Of a stretch of DNA of 64,000 nt, positions 43,838 through 56,200 are shown piece by piece (the first letter of the stretch is position 1; each line of letters starts with the position of its first letter). A program made the position numbers and the translations under genes. A model generated the notes under the pieces. The model ran no database searches. It was not told where the DNA came from and saw only the letters and a program-made list of their open reading frames with translations. The stretch is taken from contig JABBOT010000013.1 in the NCBI GenBank assembly GCA_016165875.1, positions 13,468,014 to 13,532,013 of the forward strand. The letters are read 5' to 3'. The stretch is from Acanthopleura granulata. Taxonomy: Eukaryota; Mollusca; Polyplacophora; Chitonida; Chitonidae.

Positions 43838-43960
43838 GTCACAAACGAGAAAGGTCGCCAGTAGTTTGCTAAAGGTCAGTGGTTTAGTCCAGGCACTGGT
43901 TTCATTCACCAGTAAGATAGACGCTTGCCAAATACAGGTGAAAATTTCGTACTTATGTCA
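43838..43960 (+). mobile_element. Second-family SINE fragment
   Basis: cacaaacgagaaaggtcgcc, tttgctaaaggtcagtggtt, ggcactggtttc. Confidence 0.55.
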
Positions 43961-44707
43961 TAAACACAGCCAAAGAGGAGTAGGTGCGTTACGAATGATT
44001 TACACATATTATCTCTAACGAACCTTCTGAGAGCTTTCTTGATACCGTTGTCCATGGGCTTTGCTTGATGCTGTGGCAGTCTTTATGTCGGATGTGAGAG
44101 GGAATTTGGGGTCGGATAAGGGGTGTAAGTAGGGGAAGCATACTGATGCACGGATGCGTACAATATGTAAATTCTGAGATGAGATGAGATAATAAGAAAT
44201 GCAATAACATCACGGAAATTTTCTGATGTAATTCTACATGTAGTCAGGGAATTGTTCTCGCTAAGTTGCTACGTTCTAGGCAATTACATTAACAGTTACA
44301 ATAAAACTCTAACGGAGGTCAATTGACAATATTGACTGGATTTCGTAGGTTATACATGTGACTATCTAACTGTTAACTACCACACTCTCGTCGTTACCTT
44401 GCTTTTACTCACCAAGCTGCAGTCTTTAGCATTTATCAGTGAGGGTATTTATTCAATTCATTTTTTAATTGAATTTTTAATTTAATCGAGTAATGTCACG
44501 CCTTACTCGAACATTCTTCACATGCATACAGGATGTGAAACCTGAGGCACATTTTGGTACCTGATAAACGTACCGTGTAAAATCTCCACCCGAACCGCCG
44601 ATATGTGGATATGAACCCGCGGCCTCCTTGACCAAGGGCTTGCTGTTTTCGGCGACAGATTTTCAAAAGGCTAGGCCTTCGGGGAACCACCTAAACTGAA
44701 AATAATA

Positions 44708-44915
44708 TTTTATTTATTTATCTTATTGGTGTTTTACGCCCTGCTCAAGAATATTCAACTTATATTCGACCAGCATTATGGTGGGAGGAAACCTGGCAGA
44801 ACCCGGGGGAAATCCACTACCATCCGTAGGTTGCTGACAGACCTTCCTATGTACGGCTGGAGAGGAACCAGCATGAGCAGAACTCACAGCGACCGCTTTG
44901 GTGTGAGACTAAAAA
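44708..44915 (-). mobile_element. SINE, head truncated
   Basis: TTTA tail, gtgttttacgccctgctcaa, body to cagcgaccgctttggtgtga. Confidence 0.83.
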
Positions 44916-46080
44916 ATATTCAGGTGCTCTGTGCAAAATGTGTGAACAATATGCTATATCTACGAAACCACTGTAAAGAGGCAATTGCTTGCTGCATATT
45001 TACAGTACGGACCACTCATTTCAATTATAATATGAATATAACTTCAAATTATTGTATACTTGACAGCTGCTTGTGCTTTGAAGGACCTGGGCTGAGCAAA
45101 ATGTGGTATATTTAGAACATCTTGCTTGCATACTTTAAGCACGCAATTTTTGCCTTTAAATCCACAAGCAGAAGTGATTTCTTTACCTTCAGGAAAATCC
45201 AAGGTAATTTAAACTGCCAGCATATTTCTCGCCCTTCTCCTCAGACTGGTTATACATGTTATTGAATAATTTCAATTCCAAAATTTTAACCAAGCCCTTT
45301 TATTCTAAAGTTTAATTTTCTTTAAAAACTTGGCTGGAATTGTACTACCACAGCATAAAATCACTGGTCAAAACTTAATCGGTTTGGCGCATATATTTAA
45401 GAGTTGAATTTGGAATACAGTTTTAGCCCAGTATAAAGTCGAAAATCCCTCTGTAATAGGGTAATATTTACATGATTTATCATCCACACGGCAAGGGGAA
45501 ATTTTTAGTGTAAACCTTGAAGCAGCATTCTCTTTTTCCCGTCCTGTCAGTGCAGCCGGTGCGACCGAATTTCACAACAACCCACATCAGAACGAGGTAC
45601 ATATCAAGCTTGGATAGGTTTACATGTCTAGTCTTTGTCAGTATCCACACTTTGCCGTATTCAGGCTTTTGCTAGGGACATCTTGGGGGGCGCCTTTTGT
45701 ACGATCAGCGCATAGCGGTATACATTTTGAGCCATGAGGGAATGAATGGAAATTATATTAACTGATGGTCTGTAGGTCAAGACGTGAAGTAGAGAGGCGT
45801 GCTAATTGATTTACCTACATCACAGTCCTCAACCTGTGAGATTTTATCTTTTTTTTTGATTATTGCATAACGTTCTATTCAAGAATTTCTCACTTGTACG
45901 ATATTGCTGAGTGTTTTCTTGAACCGGAGTGTCGAAGTAAAGCCTAGAGCTTTGACAAGTGATTTTCACCTATAGGATATGGACAAAGAATGAAAGTGGG
46001 TCAGTGCAGAAATTCTCTGCTTATTATGACGGCTGACAAGGGCCAATGCATGCGTACAATAATACAAAGGGTGATTAAGC
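44916..46080. other. Intergenic, no gene seen
   Basis: Low-information AT-rich DNA with a degraded SINE-like stretch near 45860-45960. Confidence 0.4.
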
Positions 46081-46225
46081 GAAAAGGCGAAATTGCGATG
46101 CGAAGGGGCATAGCATCGCAACGTCTCCGCTTCGCTCTGTCGCCACTTCGACCGGGCGTGCCCGTGTAACTTCGTCCCTTCGCCCCATCACATCGCAACT
46201 TCGCCCCTTTGCGTCTCCATTTCTC
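46080..46225. repeat. Low-complexity 'cttcgccccttcgc' repeat
   Basis: Short alternating motif (gcgaaggggc, aacttcgccc) of about 10-20 bp period. Confidence 0.6.
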
Positions 46226-46299
46226 CCTTTCTAAATATAATAAATTAAACAGGTTGACAAAATGAGCTCCGTTCAATTTTCTCTGTGATCTACTGTTTC

Positions 46300-46712
46300 T
46301 TTTTCTCCGGGCCCTGTCCATTTTTCTCCGGGCATTACTTTGTTTCCGTCTGGCTTTAGCCATTTTCCTTCGGGTTCTGTCCAGTTTTATTCAGGCTTTG
46401 TCCACTTTCGTGCGGGCTCTGCCCAGTTTTGTCTGAGCTTTAGCAATTTTCCTCCGCTCTCAGTCCCGTTGCCTTCCGACTAATCCAAGTTTATTACGGG
46501 TTTTATTTAGTTCTCTCCGGGTCCTGTCTATTTTCCTCCCAACTTAATCAGCTTCCTCCGGTTTCCTACGTTTTCACCCATCTCCACTCAGTTTCCTGCA
46601 TGCTCAATCCAGTTTCTCCGTTGCTCTACTCATGCAGTTTCATCAGCTCACCTCACCCAATACCTGAAATATTCTAGCACATAGCGTGAAACCTTAATGA
46701 AATAAAATAACT
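46300..46712 (+). mobile_element. SINE with an internally expanded 21-bp minisatellite
   Basis: About 15 copies of a 21-bp unit like ttttcctccgggctctgtcc plus g, which matches the SINE body segment gggctctgcccggtttcctc. The array runs directly into a SINE 3' domain (cctgaaatattctagcacat, then AAATAAAAT). Confidence 0.75.
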
Positions 46713-47258
46713 CGCTAAATGCCACATCTGGTGCAGGATTTCGCAAGACCTGTCACTCTGAGGAGACAAAAAGCTGGCACTAGGCGCACAGCAAAAGGGC
46801 GCTCCACAGTATACAACCTTAACCCACAAACAGTAGGTAAACAGACAACTGTTCATATCACCGGCTTTATGTTGAAAGATAAAAGCGCCTGGATCGCATG
46901 GCCGAGGACACAGGCGCGGTCCTTGTAACCGAATCTTCAATAGACCGAATGATAAGTGCAAACAAAATAAGCGTTTTACATCTGATTCGCGGCAACTCAC
47001 CAGCGCTGTGCCTGTTAGGTGGATATGGCGTGTCGTGTTGGACAGTAGAGAAGGCTGGGTTTAAAGCGCTTACTTATCAGGGGTGGTGAATTCAGTATGA
47101 TATCACAAGGGTCCAGGGTGCTTAAAGCTATTCCAGCGTGTTGACATATCTACCTGGTGTCCCTGTGAAAACGAGCTTACTGGTGATACCGGAGGGAACG
47201 GGCGATCATTTGTTGCCCCAGAGGAGGGCCCACAGACTAGGCGGGAAGCACACCAACC

Positions 47259-47294
47259 ATGGCCACAAATCCCGCCTTCTCCACCGAAGACAAG
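47259..47294 (+). CDS. Gene 3 exon 1: start codon
   Basis: ACCATGG start context encoding MATNPAFSTEDK, donor AAG|GTAAAT at phase 0. It joins in frame to exon 2, which is open from its acceptor (SPKWERRREMYRP). Chosen over the internal ATG at 50807 because splice phase and start context fit. Confidence 0.65.
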
Positions 47295-50200
47295 GTAAAT
47301 ATATCAAAAATGCTGGGGCTATTCCATACTGTTAATGTTAATATCCAATATCTTAATTTGACAATTAATTCATTAGTGACATTAATAACTGTATTCTAAC
47401 TGTATTCTTTGTTCATTCACAGTTATATGAAATCGTGTATTCCACAAATATGAACACCAACTATATATATATTTTACTTTATGCATGGATAGTATATGTT
47501 TTAAATGTGATCCATAATCGTAGCATATATTATACTACGCTTTCGCTGTCAGTGTGGTATAAAGTGTTGCACTCAACACACCAGGAGAGCATTCAGCTAT
47601 ATGCGTTCAGGTACTGAAACACACATTGTTGGTTATAATGACGAAAACATACGGCCTGCATGCAATAGTACAAAACAGTACATTTGCTACAGTTCGCGGT
47701 ACAAACATAAACGCGAACGTGTGAAGGGTTATGTAAAGTTGCGCGTCAGGCAAAATATGGATTAAATACAGTAAACCAAGGTAACTTTATCACATTGTAT
47801 AATTATTAGGTACACCAGTGGCATGCTATATTGTTTTTTATATAATGACTGCACTTGTCATTTGATAAAAAACAAAATTTATTTATGTATTTAATTGGTG
47901 TTGTACTCCGGGGCATCCTGCTAAAAAAATGCACTCAATTTTAAAGTTGTTTCTAGTCATTTAGGAAAGAGGCAGGTCTACATTTATAACAGAACAATGC
48001 ATGTAAGAAAAAACTATATAAACAGCTGAAAAATGAATGAATTAATAAGTCAATGGATTCATCAAAAGAAGTGAAAAAGTCTTAGTCTAATATTTAACGG
48101 GGAACAGATTAAGTTTTGAAATTGTAAAGCACGTACAGTGGTGTTGAGTTTCTTCAATTTTTCAAGTCCATCTATAAACACTCTTTCACCCAGAAAATGT
48201 AGAGATGCACAGAATGACAAACCTCGGAGAGTGGAGAGTGCATTATTGGGTCTGATGTTTTGTGAGACGCTGTAAGCATGTGGTCAGTCATACGGATTAA
48301 TTGATACTAGATCTGTTAAAGAGGGAAGAATTACATAAACGAGCTCCATGCTACCATGTTTTTAGCATAAGGACTTCAGAGGCAATCCTCGCATCTGAGA
48401 CAAGGGCGTTGTCGGTCTTGTCGTTCATTCCACCTGTCATTCATTGCCTGCAGTACCGTTTCCAGGTAACGCCATGCGCGACCTATAAAAGTACACATTG
48501 CGAAATATTGGCTGTCAGAGTGACCCAGTTTTGTGTAGAGGACCGCAAACAAGGCTACTGCATGTTCAATATATCCCAATATCTCAAATACTATCAAATG
48601 AACAGATAATAATTCAAATGTAACTGTATTAAAGACAGCACTTCAAAGCTTCAAAGACAGCCCTGCGTGAAGCCAAGATATGAGTTTCGTCCTTGCTGCT
48701 CTGGTTTTACTTTAAATGTTATACACATGTCGTCTAGTTAGCAAGAGATCTATGTATTGGTGATTTCCATGCCAACGAGCGGATGGCTTAGTTTTGTACA
48801 GATTAAGACTTCAGAGTGATGGGACATCGAACTGTTGCCAAGCAACGCGCCAGCATCGTTAAGTTTATCAAACAAATAGGCCTTCAGCCAAGATGCAGTA
48901 ACGAGTATCATGTTGCATCAGTTGGGCCTACTTTAGATAAGTCTTGCCTGTAAAACCTATCGCTGGAGAATTGCATCCTCTGCGGTGTAGTTTATCCTCG
49001 TGCTCGTATGGCCTAAAAGCAAGAATTAAAGCAAGGAATCAATAAACCAGTGTAATAAAACTCACTGACAACAGCATTATCTTCATTTGCGATGTCGCCA
49101 CGATATGGCTGAGATAATGCCCACGTGGCGTTATGCTATAATCATTCATTGATTCATTTGTGATGTCACTTTCTGGGCAGAGTACAGAATAAAGATTTAA
49201 AAACCTAAAGAAAGATTCTTTAAAAAGAGTTAAAATAATCACAAAACTGGTACCAAGACGAATTTTAATGACATCCATCATTTATTTATTTATTTATTGG
49301 TTAATTTGTTTTTCAAAGCAGATTAGTGTCTAGATTTATTAAGGCTGAGAACTGAATAAAACGACAATATCATTTATTTATTTATTTTAATGGTAGCCTA
49401 TACTGTCTTGCGTTAATATTGCCGAGGGAGAAATAAAACAATAATACCAATTTATTTATTTGTTTCATTGGTGCTTTACGCCGCACCGACAACAACAACA
49501 AAGTATATAAGACAGAGTGGAACTTGAGAAACCAAAGGCTTTTACTTGTACTTCACTTTTCTGCATCGAAAGTTTGTTGAAGATTGTTTAAACTTGAGTT
49601 GAGCATATCGCAGACAGAATTAGTCACGACATTTGGGTGTTGTTAACATTTTAGTTATGAACGATGTGACGAGCTGTAATCAAGCTGCAGCATCCTTTGG
49701 TATTCAATGAAAAGTCAGCAGGACTACCATTTGATCACAACGAGTCATTGAAAGGTTGCTGGTAGAAAAAAAAGCATGCCACAGCTCTTTTATGAGTTAT
49801 TGCGTGGTGTTATACTTTCGTGAACTCAGCTCTGTTTTGATAGGCATTTTCTATAAATAATAACTTGGGTAAAAGTCTGCCCTTTTTGGTTGTAGCTATC
49901 TAGACCTGTTCAGCTAAACCAGTCAGCCTATGTTTACCTAAAACGTCTATAACACAACAAGAATGCTCTAACCTCCGACACAGTGCGAAAAAGTAGCTCA
50001 AAGTCTGCGTTTTAAATATTTACTTATACTTATTGCATAAAGTATGTTTTGTTAAACGTTAATCGCGCGGGATCTCGTTGTCATGCCAGTGCGTAGGTAC
50101 GAAGTTTTAATTTGCAAAAGTCGATTTATGTAAATAGCATTTTCAGTTTTTGTCATTTTTGCGCATCTACATTTTTTACCGCAATGTTTCAACACAGCAA

Positions 50201-53200
50201 AGGGAGTGAGTGATCGCCCAAAGAGTCACAGACAATAACTGTACGCAAGCATAAATCTACAGGGTGAAAGGTACCTTCTCTTGAGAATAACATATTGTGT
50301 TAGTTTAGCAAAGCTGTGCACGTCTAGTTACCAATTTGTATATTTTAAGAGCAGCAATAAAGAATTTTTGCCATTCTTGAAGTGGCTTTCTGGCTAGATA
50401 ACATTGAACTCTCTGTATGTTAAAAACTGAGGTGTACATCAAAGCTAGATTTATATTTAACCGGTTGGGTAATGTTAATACTTATCTGTATTAAAGTCAA
50501 TTCGTGACTGAGAAATGGTATGGTTTGATCAAAAGTATCATTGTCAGAAAAATCACTGTGCGAAATAACCGACACCTCGTCATAGCTGAACCTAGCCCGC
50601 TCTTCTCTGTTCCTGTGACCTTGCTGAAAATAAGCTGTTGATCACATGTGAGAAAGGTCGCTAGTAACTTACCAAAGCCCGGTGGTTTTCCCAGGCACTT
50701 TTTTTCTCCTTTTAAACATAAAATTAACCTGTATCGTATAATTGAGAAAGTCTTGATTATTCCTTCCTCGGTGTTTCAGAGTCCCAAGTGGGAAAGACGT
50801 CGGGAGATGTACCGGCCAACGGAAGACATACCATTAGGGAACGTTTCTTCCGAAACCAGTAAATTCAATAACAGACTACCGTCATTGCTGTACACCGATT
50901 GGCCGTCTACCAGCTGCGCCGCCTATCGGCTGGCCGGAAGTCGTGAAACTACGGACTCCCAGAGCCCATCTGGAAGACCCTGTCGAACCAGCGACGAAAC
51001 AAAAGCAAAATCCAAGGGACACAAGGGCCCTGTCATCGCTGTGATTCTGTTGACATTCCTCCTCTTTGCTGCGGCAATTGCGATTGCTGTAACATTGACG
51101 TTGTACAACAAACCTCACAGCAGTGAGTAAACCGCCTACTTTACATAATCTTCTCAGTTGTCTTTCTGAATATGGTTTATTGTTTATTTAAACTGTTTAC
51201 TTTTGCACTGATTATATTAAAGTCATAGTAAAGTGTCCACATTTTTGGAAAGGTGCCTGAAATCGGGAAATTAAAAGAACCAGTACCGATTTACATATAG
51301 CACGAGTTGCCTTATCCACTACAAACGTGATTTATTATTTTTATCAACTTTTGTTTGAAAAAGTCTCATTTGAATTCAACTACCTGCCATAATAATAATC
51401 TTTCTGAAGTGACTTTTTAATCACTAACAGTGGATAGAGTTGCAGTAGGGTGGCTGGCGATTTTACATCTACATGGTAGGTAATTGTGTTTAGATGATAT
51501 TTCTTTACACCAAACTGGGTGTATATCATGGTTTTGGAGGAAAAGTCAGCTAATTGTGTAGGTAATTTGAAACTGTCCAAACGATTTAACTGTTACCAGA
51601 GTTACCTGGTTGCTGCGATAATTAACACGTGCCATTACCGACCTGGAACGCCTACGAATGTCAGTTTTCTTGCCTACGTTCTATTTCTTTTAACTAAATC
51701 GACAATGAAGAAACTGTGCTCTCACTCGCAGAAGGAAAATGACTCTGTTTTCTTTCATTTCGGATCGCCCGCTGCATTGAAAAGGTGAAACTGATCACTG
51801 AATATCTGTTATTTTTGTAGCAAAACAAGTGGAGTATGTGGGCGAAGTGGTGCTCCTGGGCAACTGGACAGATGCCTTAGCAGACAATACTACTGAGGAG
51901 TACAGGGCAAAGAGACAGACTATAGAGAATGAGGTCAGTCAGGAAATGAAATTTTTGTATAAAAATGTGCAGCTTACTTAAATTTAAATTGCTGAGTCAA
52001 TGTATCACTCGTTTTCTTTACGTAATTTTGAAGTGAAGTCTTTCTGCATTAATTCTTCTATTGTCTCATTTAACAGTTGAACAAGGTCTTCCAGATCGGC
52101 AAAATGGGGAAAATTTACAAGAGCGTGGAGGTCATTGGACTTCGGTAAGATAATACTTATAACGGTCTAGATCAATTTACTATAGAAACCGTTTTGGTAG
52201 GTAGCTTTATCTCTGATTAGCAGACAGAAAATGATCACCTAATCTTGTTGGAGAAAATAAATCTACAACACAAAGGTGAAAAACTTTTAATGTACACTTT
52301 CTTGATGGAGAGTCTCTCTAAGAAGGGCCCCATTTTCACATGTCAACTGTAATTTCATTAGCCAAATGACGAAATATGTCGTCCTGGTCAGATTTTATGG
52401 TTCTATACATTACTGTCGGCACTTTAGCCTTTTCTATTTTTTACGTCCATTCTAGACAAGGCAGTGTGATTGCTGACTTCAAGATCATAATCAACATGCC
52501 CGATGATGCAGTCCAGCTTGACAATGGAACCGTATTGGTGACCTTTGAAGACTCGGAGTCAAAGGTTGAGGTCAGCGGATTAATCAAGAACTCCATCAAA
52601 GACAACGTTAATCTGGAAGTGGATACTGACCGGATCACTGTGAAAGGTAGGCTTTGTCCACTGGGTCGATTATACAAAAGTACAGAGTTCAGTGCTGCTG
52701 ATATACAAAAGTTTCTGTCATGAAACCATTAAACTTTAATCACCTTTCGCGTGGTTTACACTTTATAAGACTAACCTTCCCCACACACGAGCCCTCTCCC
52801 CAGCCCCAACCCCAACGCCTTTACTAGATGGTCCACACGGTTAGAGTGATTGATTTAAAGATTAGTGTCGATCACCATGTTCCCGAACATTTAGATTCTC
52901 AACGGCAGGCATTTTGTTTATTTATTTATTTATTTATATGTTTGGTGTTTTACGCGTACTCAAGAATATTTCACTTATACAACGGCGGCCAGCATTATGG
53001 TAAGAGGATAGCGGGGGAAACCAATAGCCATCCACAGAGTGCCGTCAGACCTTCCCACGTGCGCCTGGAGAGGAAGGGGCTGTCAGTTTCAAAGATACTG
53101 GAAACAGGAATGTCCAGTGTGAAGCATAGGCCTTTGAAAGAAACCCATTAACTTATTGTGAAGCACAGATTTTGACCTGCAAGACGTTGTCGGTTTGTAT

Positions 53201-56200
53201 GCCTAGTTAATATGACTTGAGGATGGCTATTGCCATCAAGGCCCGGGAAGCAGTTGAGACAGGAGATTGTGAAAATTTCCCGTTGCAAGCTGTGATTGGA
53301 CTAATACGATCAAAGGACGTGTACATGTACCAGTCAATGTCTCGGCTTCCGTAGCTCCATATTTACAGAAAGTATAGGTATTTGGTGAAGTTTATCACTG
53401 TGAATGTAGTTTTTAGGAGACAAAAACATAATTCCAGGAAATGTTTGCTCTCGTAAAATATTATCAGTCTTATAGAAGAAAATATCTCGTGAAATCAAGT
53501 TAATCAGAAAGGTTTGTGTTGATAATATGTTTTGTAGTTGGCGTGAGTATTACGGAAACAACTGTTGGGCAGGATGTACCCACAACGGCGAATACAACGG
53601 CAGCAACGACACCTGCGACACCCGCAACAACAACAACAACAACAACAACAGCAACAAAAAGTACTCCCACCACAACAACACAGTCGTTAAAAATCACAAC
53701 CACAACGAAAACAACGCCGCCGCCGATATCCACCACAATCGCACCAACCACGACGTCTACCGCACCAAGGACGATGTCTACGGAACCAACGACGACGTCC
53801 ACCGCACCAGCGTTGAGATCTAACACAGTAACCTCAATGTTCACGCCGATGACTACCGAGCCTGCGCTGACATCAGCTGCACCAGCTTGGAGGTCAACAG
53901 CTGCTTCTACTGCAGATGTACCACAAACCCCAGTGTACGAAACAACTCCATTACCTACGCCTTTCGAAGATAGTGGTAAGGATTCGGCTTCAGAATTTAA
54001 CAAGCCTTACTGGGTATATAACAGCCTAATTGGTTTTCAAGCCAGCTTAATGAAATCAGGGATTTGAAAGCATTTTTGTCGGTTTGTTTATGCGAACAAA
54101 TGATAATCCATAAAAATAATATAAAAAAACTTCTGATGGTTCATGCTGGATTAAGAAGCCGCTGCTTTTTCGGGGTAACTGCTATTCTGACTTTTTCGCT
54201 GTGTAACTTTGTTAAAAATGCTAGCGTATTAATGAATTGTACACATTTAAACCAAAAAGACTTTTAATATGAAAATACAAGGTACCCGTTACCTGTGTTT
54301 TGTTCAGATTTCCCAGACACCGACATAATAGGCCGGGTTGTGCTGTATAATACTTGGTCAGACGAGCTGTTAAGACCATCATCGGCAGAACGCCAATCAT
54401 TGGTTGAAGAATTCCGCAAAGAAGTAGGTGATATGGCAGCACGGATAAACTGTAAGATGTATTTACTGTTTTGGAGTGTTGTTTAACCTGGTACTTAAGA
54501 GTTTTTCCCTTTTAATATGGCGGTCAGTGTTTATGTGAGAAGGGGACAAGAATGGGAAAACCACGGAACTCTATGGCTTGCTGTCGAGAGGTAGCTTTTT
54601 TGTTGTGTAAGAAAACAAAGGCCTACTATTTCTGAGGTGCACCACGATCAGATGGGTTTTACCTAGCTGGAGCATGGCATACGGTGATTGTCAGTCAGGG
54701 ATTCAGGAGAGCAGCACCATCCTCACTGAAGATCACTAAGATAACACAAACTATTCTTTGTGCGGGTAGACGTATCAATCCTTATTGCCCAGTTTCATGT
54801 TTTCATTTTGATATCAGGAATTTGTATGTTACAGTTACAGATTGTGGAAGTGTTTTGTGCACAGATTGAACGACCTGGCTATAGGCTACAAAGTATGGTT
54901 TAGGCTTGCCTTCTTTTTTTTATTTGTTGGAAAAAAAACATGTTTTTATTTAGACATCGAGTTTCAAGACCTTCAACAGAAATCGGAACAATAATGGGTT
55001 AAATGATAAGAAATGCTTCCCCTTAGCCTTTTTGCACAATACGTCGCACGGGTGAACAACGAAAATTGCACTGAACAAAATGCTTCCTGATATTGCGCAT
55101 CAGTGTGGTGTTTCAACTGACGTTTGTCCTATCGTGTTGCAGAGGAACTCACCGTTTGTGAATTACTGGCATTAATTTCTGTCAGGGGTTAATTAAATAG
55201 AATTGCCTGATAGAATGACACTTCCAGTGCGGTTTGTATACGTAAATCTTGCACATATCGATTGACATCCCCAGTTTCTCCAATGAAACATGTTCACATA
55301 CTATTAATACATCTTTTGCAGGTGTTCGGAATGCTTAATGGAACATTTCTAGAATCTAGATTTGGCAATCTGGAAGTGCTGACTGTACGGTATGTGTAAA
55401 AAGAGTACTTAGATTAGTTAGTCGATTGGTATTTTACGCTGTACTGAAGAATATTTCACTTATACGACAGCTACCAGTATTATGGTGGGAGGAAACCGGG
55501 CAGAACCCCGAAAACACCACGACCATCCGCAGATTGCTGGCAGACCTTCTTCCCTCGTACGGCCAAAGAGGAAGAAAAACAGCAGAGGCAAGTAGTTAGC
55601 CGTACATTGAGTCTTCTTTGTTGCTAACTATTCCCGATATAATTTTTCACACCAACAAACTTGGAATAATTAAAGTATGTTTAACTTTGCTTTTTTTCTT
55701 CACATTTATATACTTTCTTTGTTCTTTGGTGGTTTGTGTTATTTGTCGATTCTTTTTTTGTTCAACTGATCTTGTGATTATGGAACCGGAGGGGGGATTT
55801 TGATTGATGGCTGGTATAGGAATGTCGTATTCGGTCTTTTGATGATAATATTACCATTATGTATGAGGTTTTCCTATATATCAGTAGAACTTAGATTTAT
55901 TGAAACCCACAAGTTGGCCGCTAAGCGGGACAGATTTTAATATTCACATTTCTTATCAATGGTGTAGTTTCATATTCTGCTTGTATAATGATTTTTCACG
56001 TTACAGCCCTGGGAGCATTGTTATATCCTTCAAAATGACTCTTGTTAATGTCGTCATTGTACCGGACACTCTGAAGCGAAATGACCCAAAACCCACAACT
56101 ATAGCAATTACAATGTACGAACTTCACGAAGCAGTGCACAACAGATCGGCGTCTCTATCGGGAAGATACCAATGGGATTCCGTGGAAATGAAAGGTTAGA

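Noticed and set aside
46001..46363. Basic ARRK-repeat open frame
   Set aside because: Arises from the 21-bp minisatellite and a low-complexity run; the period is a multiple of three, so stops are avoided by chance.
53500..54003. Val-rich minus-strand and Asn-rich plus-strand frames
   Set aside because: Shadows of the Thr-rich exon of gene 3.
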